From Pseudofabraea citricarpa (lineage: Eukaryota > Ascomycota > Leotiomycetes > Helotiales > Dermateaceae), in the NCBI GenBank assembly GCA_029641185.1, contig JAPWGK010000025.1, positions 558,001 through 622,000 of the forward strand: DNA of 64,000 bases, read 5' to 3'. Made by a program: the position numbers and the translations under genes. The notes under the pieces were generated by a model. The model worked only from the letters and a program-made list of their open reading frames with translations. It did not search any database and had not been told where the DNA came from. Positions 62,879 through 64,000 of this stretch are shown here, piece by piece (position 1 is the first letter of the stretch; every line of letters starts with the position of its first letter).

Positions 62879-64000
62879 CTAAGTATTAGTAATTCTTATT
62901 AGAAAAAGATTAATAAAAAGCTAAATAAAAGAAAAGATTTCTTAGTAAAAATATCTAAAAGAATATTTCTAGTAATAAATATTAGAATCCTTATTATTAT
63001 AATAAAAATTATTAGAAGAATTACCTAAGATACTTTTTAAATAATTAAGATAAAAATACTTATAAGCTTCTTTTTTTTAATAATAAGTAAGAATATTATA
63101 AGTAAAATTTATTTTAATACTAGCTTTTTAGATCTTAGGAATAAGAATCTTAATAAAATTAAGAGTCTTCTTATAATACTCGTATTACTTATATTTTATT
63201 TACTTATAAGTAAGCTACTTATTATAAGCTTCTTATATATAATAAATAATCTTAATAATATAAGTATATTTTTACTTAGTCTTCTTTTTATAAATATATT
63301 TCTTTTTTTTATAAATATACTTTTTTTTTATAATAATAATACGATTATAAAACTTACTTAATAAGTAAAAGTAAAAGATTAAATAAAAGTATTTAATTTA
63401 TCTTTTTTATAAATATAATTATTTATAGCTTAATTAGGATTTCCTTATATAATATAAATAATAATCGTATTAAAATAAATAAGAATACTAAGATTAAGAA
63501 TATTCTTACTTAAGATACTAAAAATAAAAAAAAAAGATTAAAGTTTTTTTAACTTATTTAATCTTCTTAGTAAAAGAAAGATTCTTAATAAAAAGAAACT
63601 TCTTATTAAAATACGTAACTAAAATATTAGAATAATTATAAGAAAACTCGAATATATTAATATTTTACTAAAGATTATTAATCTTATTATTAATAAAATT
63701 ATTATTAGTAGAAATATCCTTAAAATATTAAAATAATTAGATTATAATTATATAATAATAATAAAATATAATATTAAATTTACTTTTATAAAAGTATAAA
63801 TAATTTCTTAATAAATAAAAAGAATAATACGCGTATAAATTATATTTATATTATAAGTAACCTTAGTAAAAGTCTTAGGAGTTATTATAATTAAGATTTT
63901 TTATAATTAAATTAAAAGATTAAAAAAAAAAAAAAAAAAAAATTAAGAAAATAATCTTAAGTTAAAATATATATAAAAGAATTATTATAAAAAGAAAAAA
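62879..64000. repeat. RIP-mutated repeat DNA, family not identified
   Basis: A+T-rich, stop-dense DNA to the right of the outer C copy, including a 21-base A run near 63923-63943. It does not visibly match elements B, C, D or E at the places compared. It is probably part of an older element extending beyond the window. Confidence 0.7.

Overview
The window looks like a filamentous ascomycete (Pezizomycotina) genome with a two-part landscape. A gene island of ordinary base composition (about 2.87-12.2 kb) holds intron-bearing genes with short introns (49-97 bp), GT-AG ends and CTAAC/CTGAC-type branch sites. Around it lies about 54 kb of extremely A+T-rich DNA in which CA and TG dinucleotides are almost absent, TA is everywhere, and every former reading frame is broken by TAA/TAG. 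That is the signature of repeat-induced point mutation (RIP) acting on transposons. The exact species cannot be named from sequence alone.

Gene island, left to right: a P-loop GTPase of a fungal AIG1-like family (3410-4774, minus) with an added C-terminal four-cysteine motif; a decayed head-to-head relative of it (about 5265-5630, plus); a 14-TM-type MFS drug/toxin exporter (5901-7792, minus); a divergently transcribed Zn2Cys6 regulator (8268-10078, plus) sharing a 475-bp promoter with the exporter; and an SRPK-like kinase (10660-12036, minus) that appears to have lost both a splice acceptor and its catalytic aspartate codon. Exporter plus regulator look like a self-contained efflux module. 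No secondary-metabolite core enzyme is present in the island.

The block from 12.2 kb to 64 kb can be un-nested base by base using target-site duplications (TSDs). Two copies (B1, B2) of a 6,344-bp chromodomain Ty3/gypsy element ('B', 347-bp LTRs) and several copies of a ~7.14-kb chromodomain gypsy element ('C', 182-bp LTRs) are present. A minus-strand C copy (21714-26235 + 60274-62878) was split in its RT gene by a plus-strand C copy (26236-60268). That inner copy was split in gag by B2 and in the RNase H region by a 12.56-kb element 'E' (36521-57040). E was in turn split by a 7,955-bp LTR element 'D' (37237-45191). A separate partial C copy (12234-21670) was split by B1.

Element E is the most unusual object. 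It has imperfect terminal inverted repeats, a ~7-bp TSD, subterminal TTAGGC/AAGCCTA-like repeats and several internal tandem arrays. It also carries the RIP-eroded remains of a SNF2-family helicase/ATPase (motif I, DEAH-like motif II and motif VI all recognisable). No transposase of a named superfamily was recognised in it.

The first 2.87 kb and the last 1.1 kb are RIP-mutated repeat DNA that could not be assigned.
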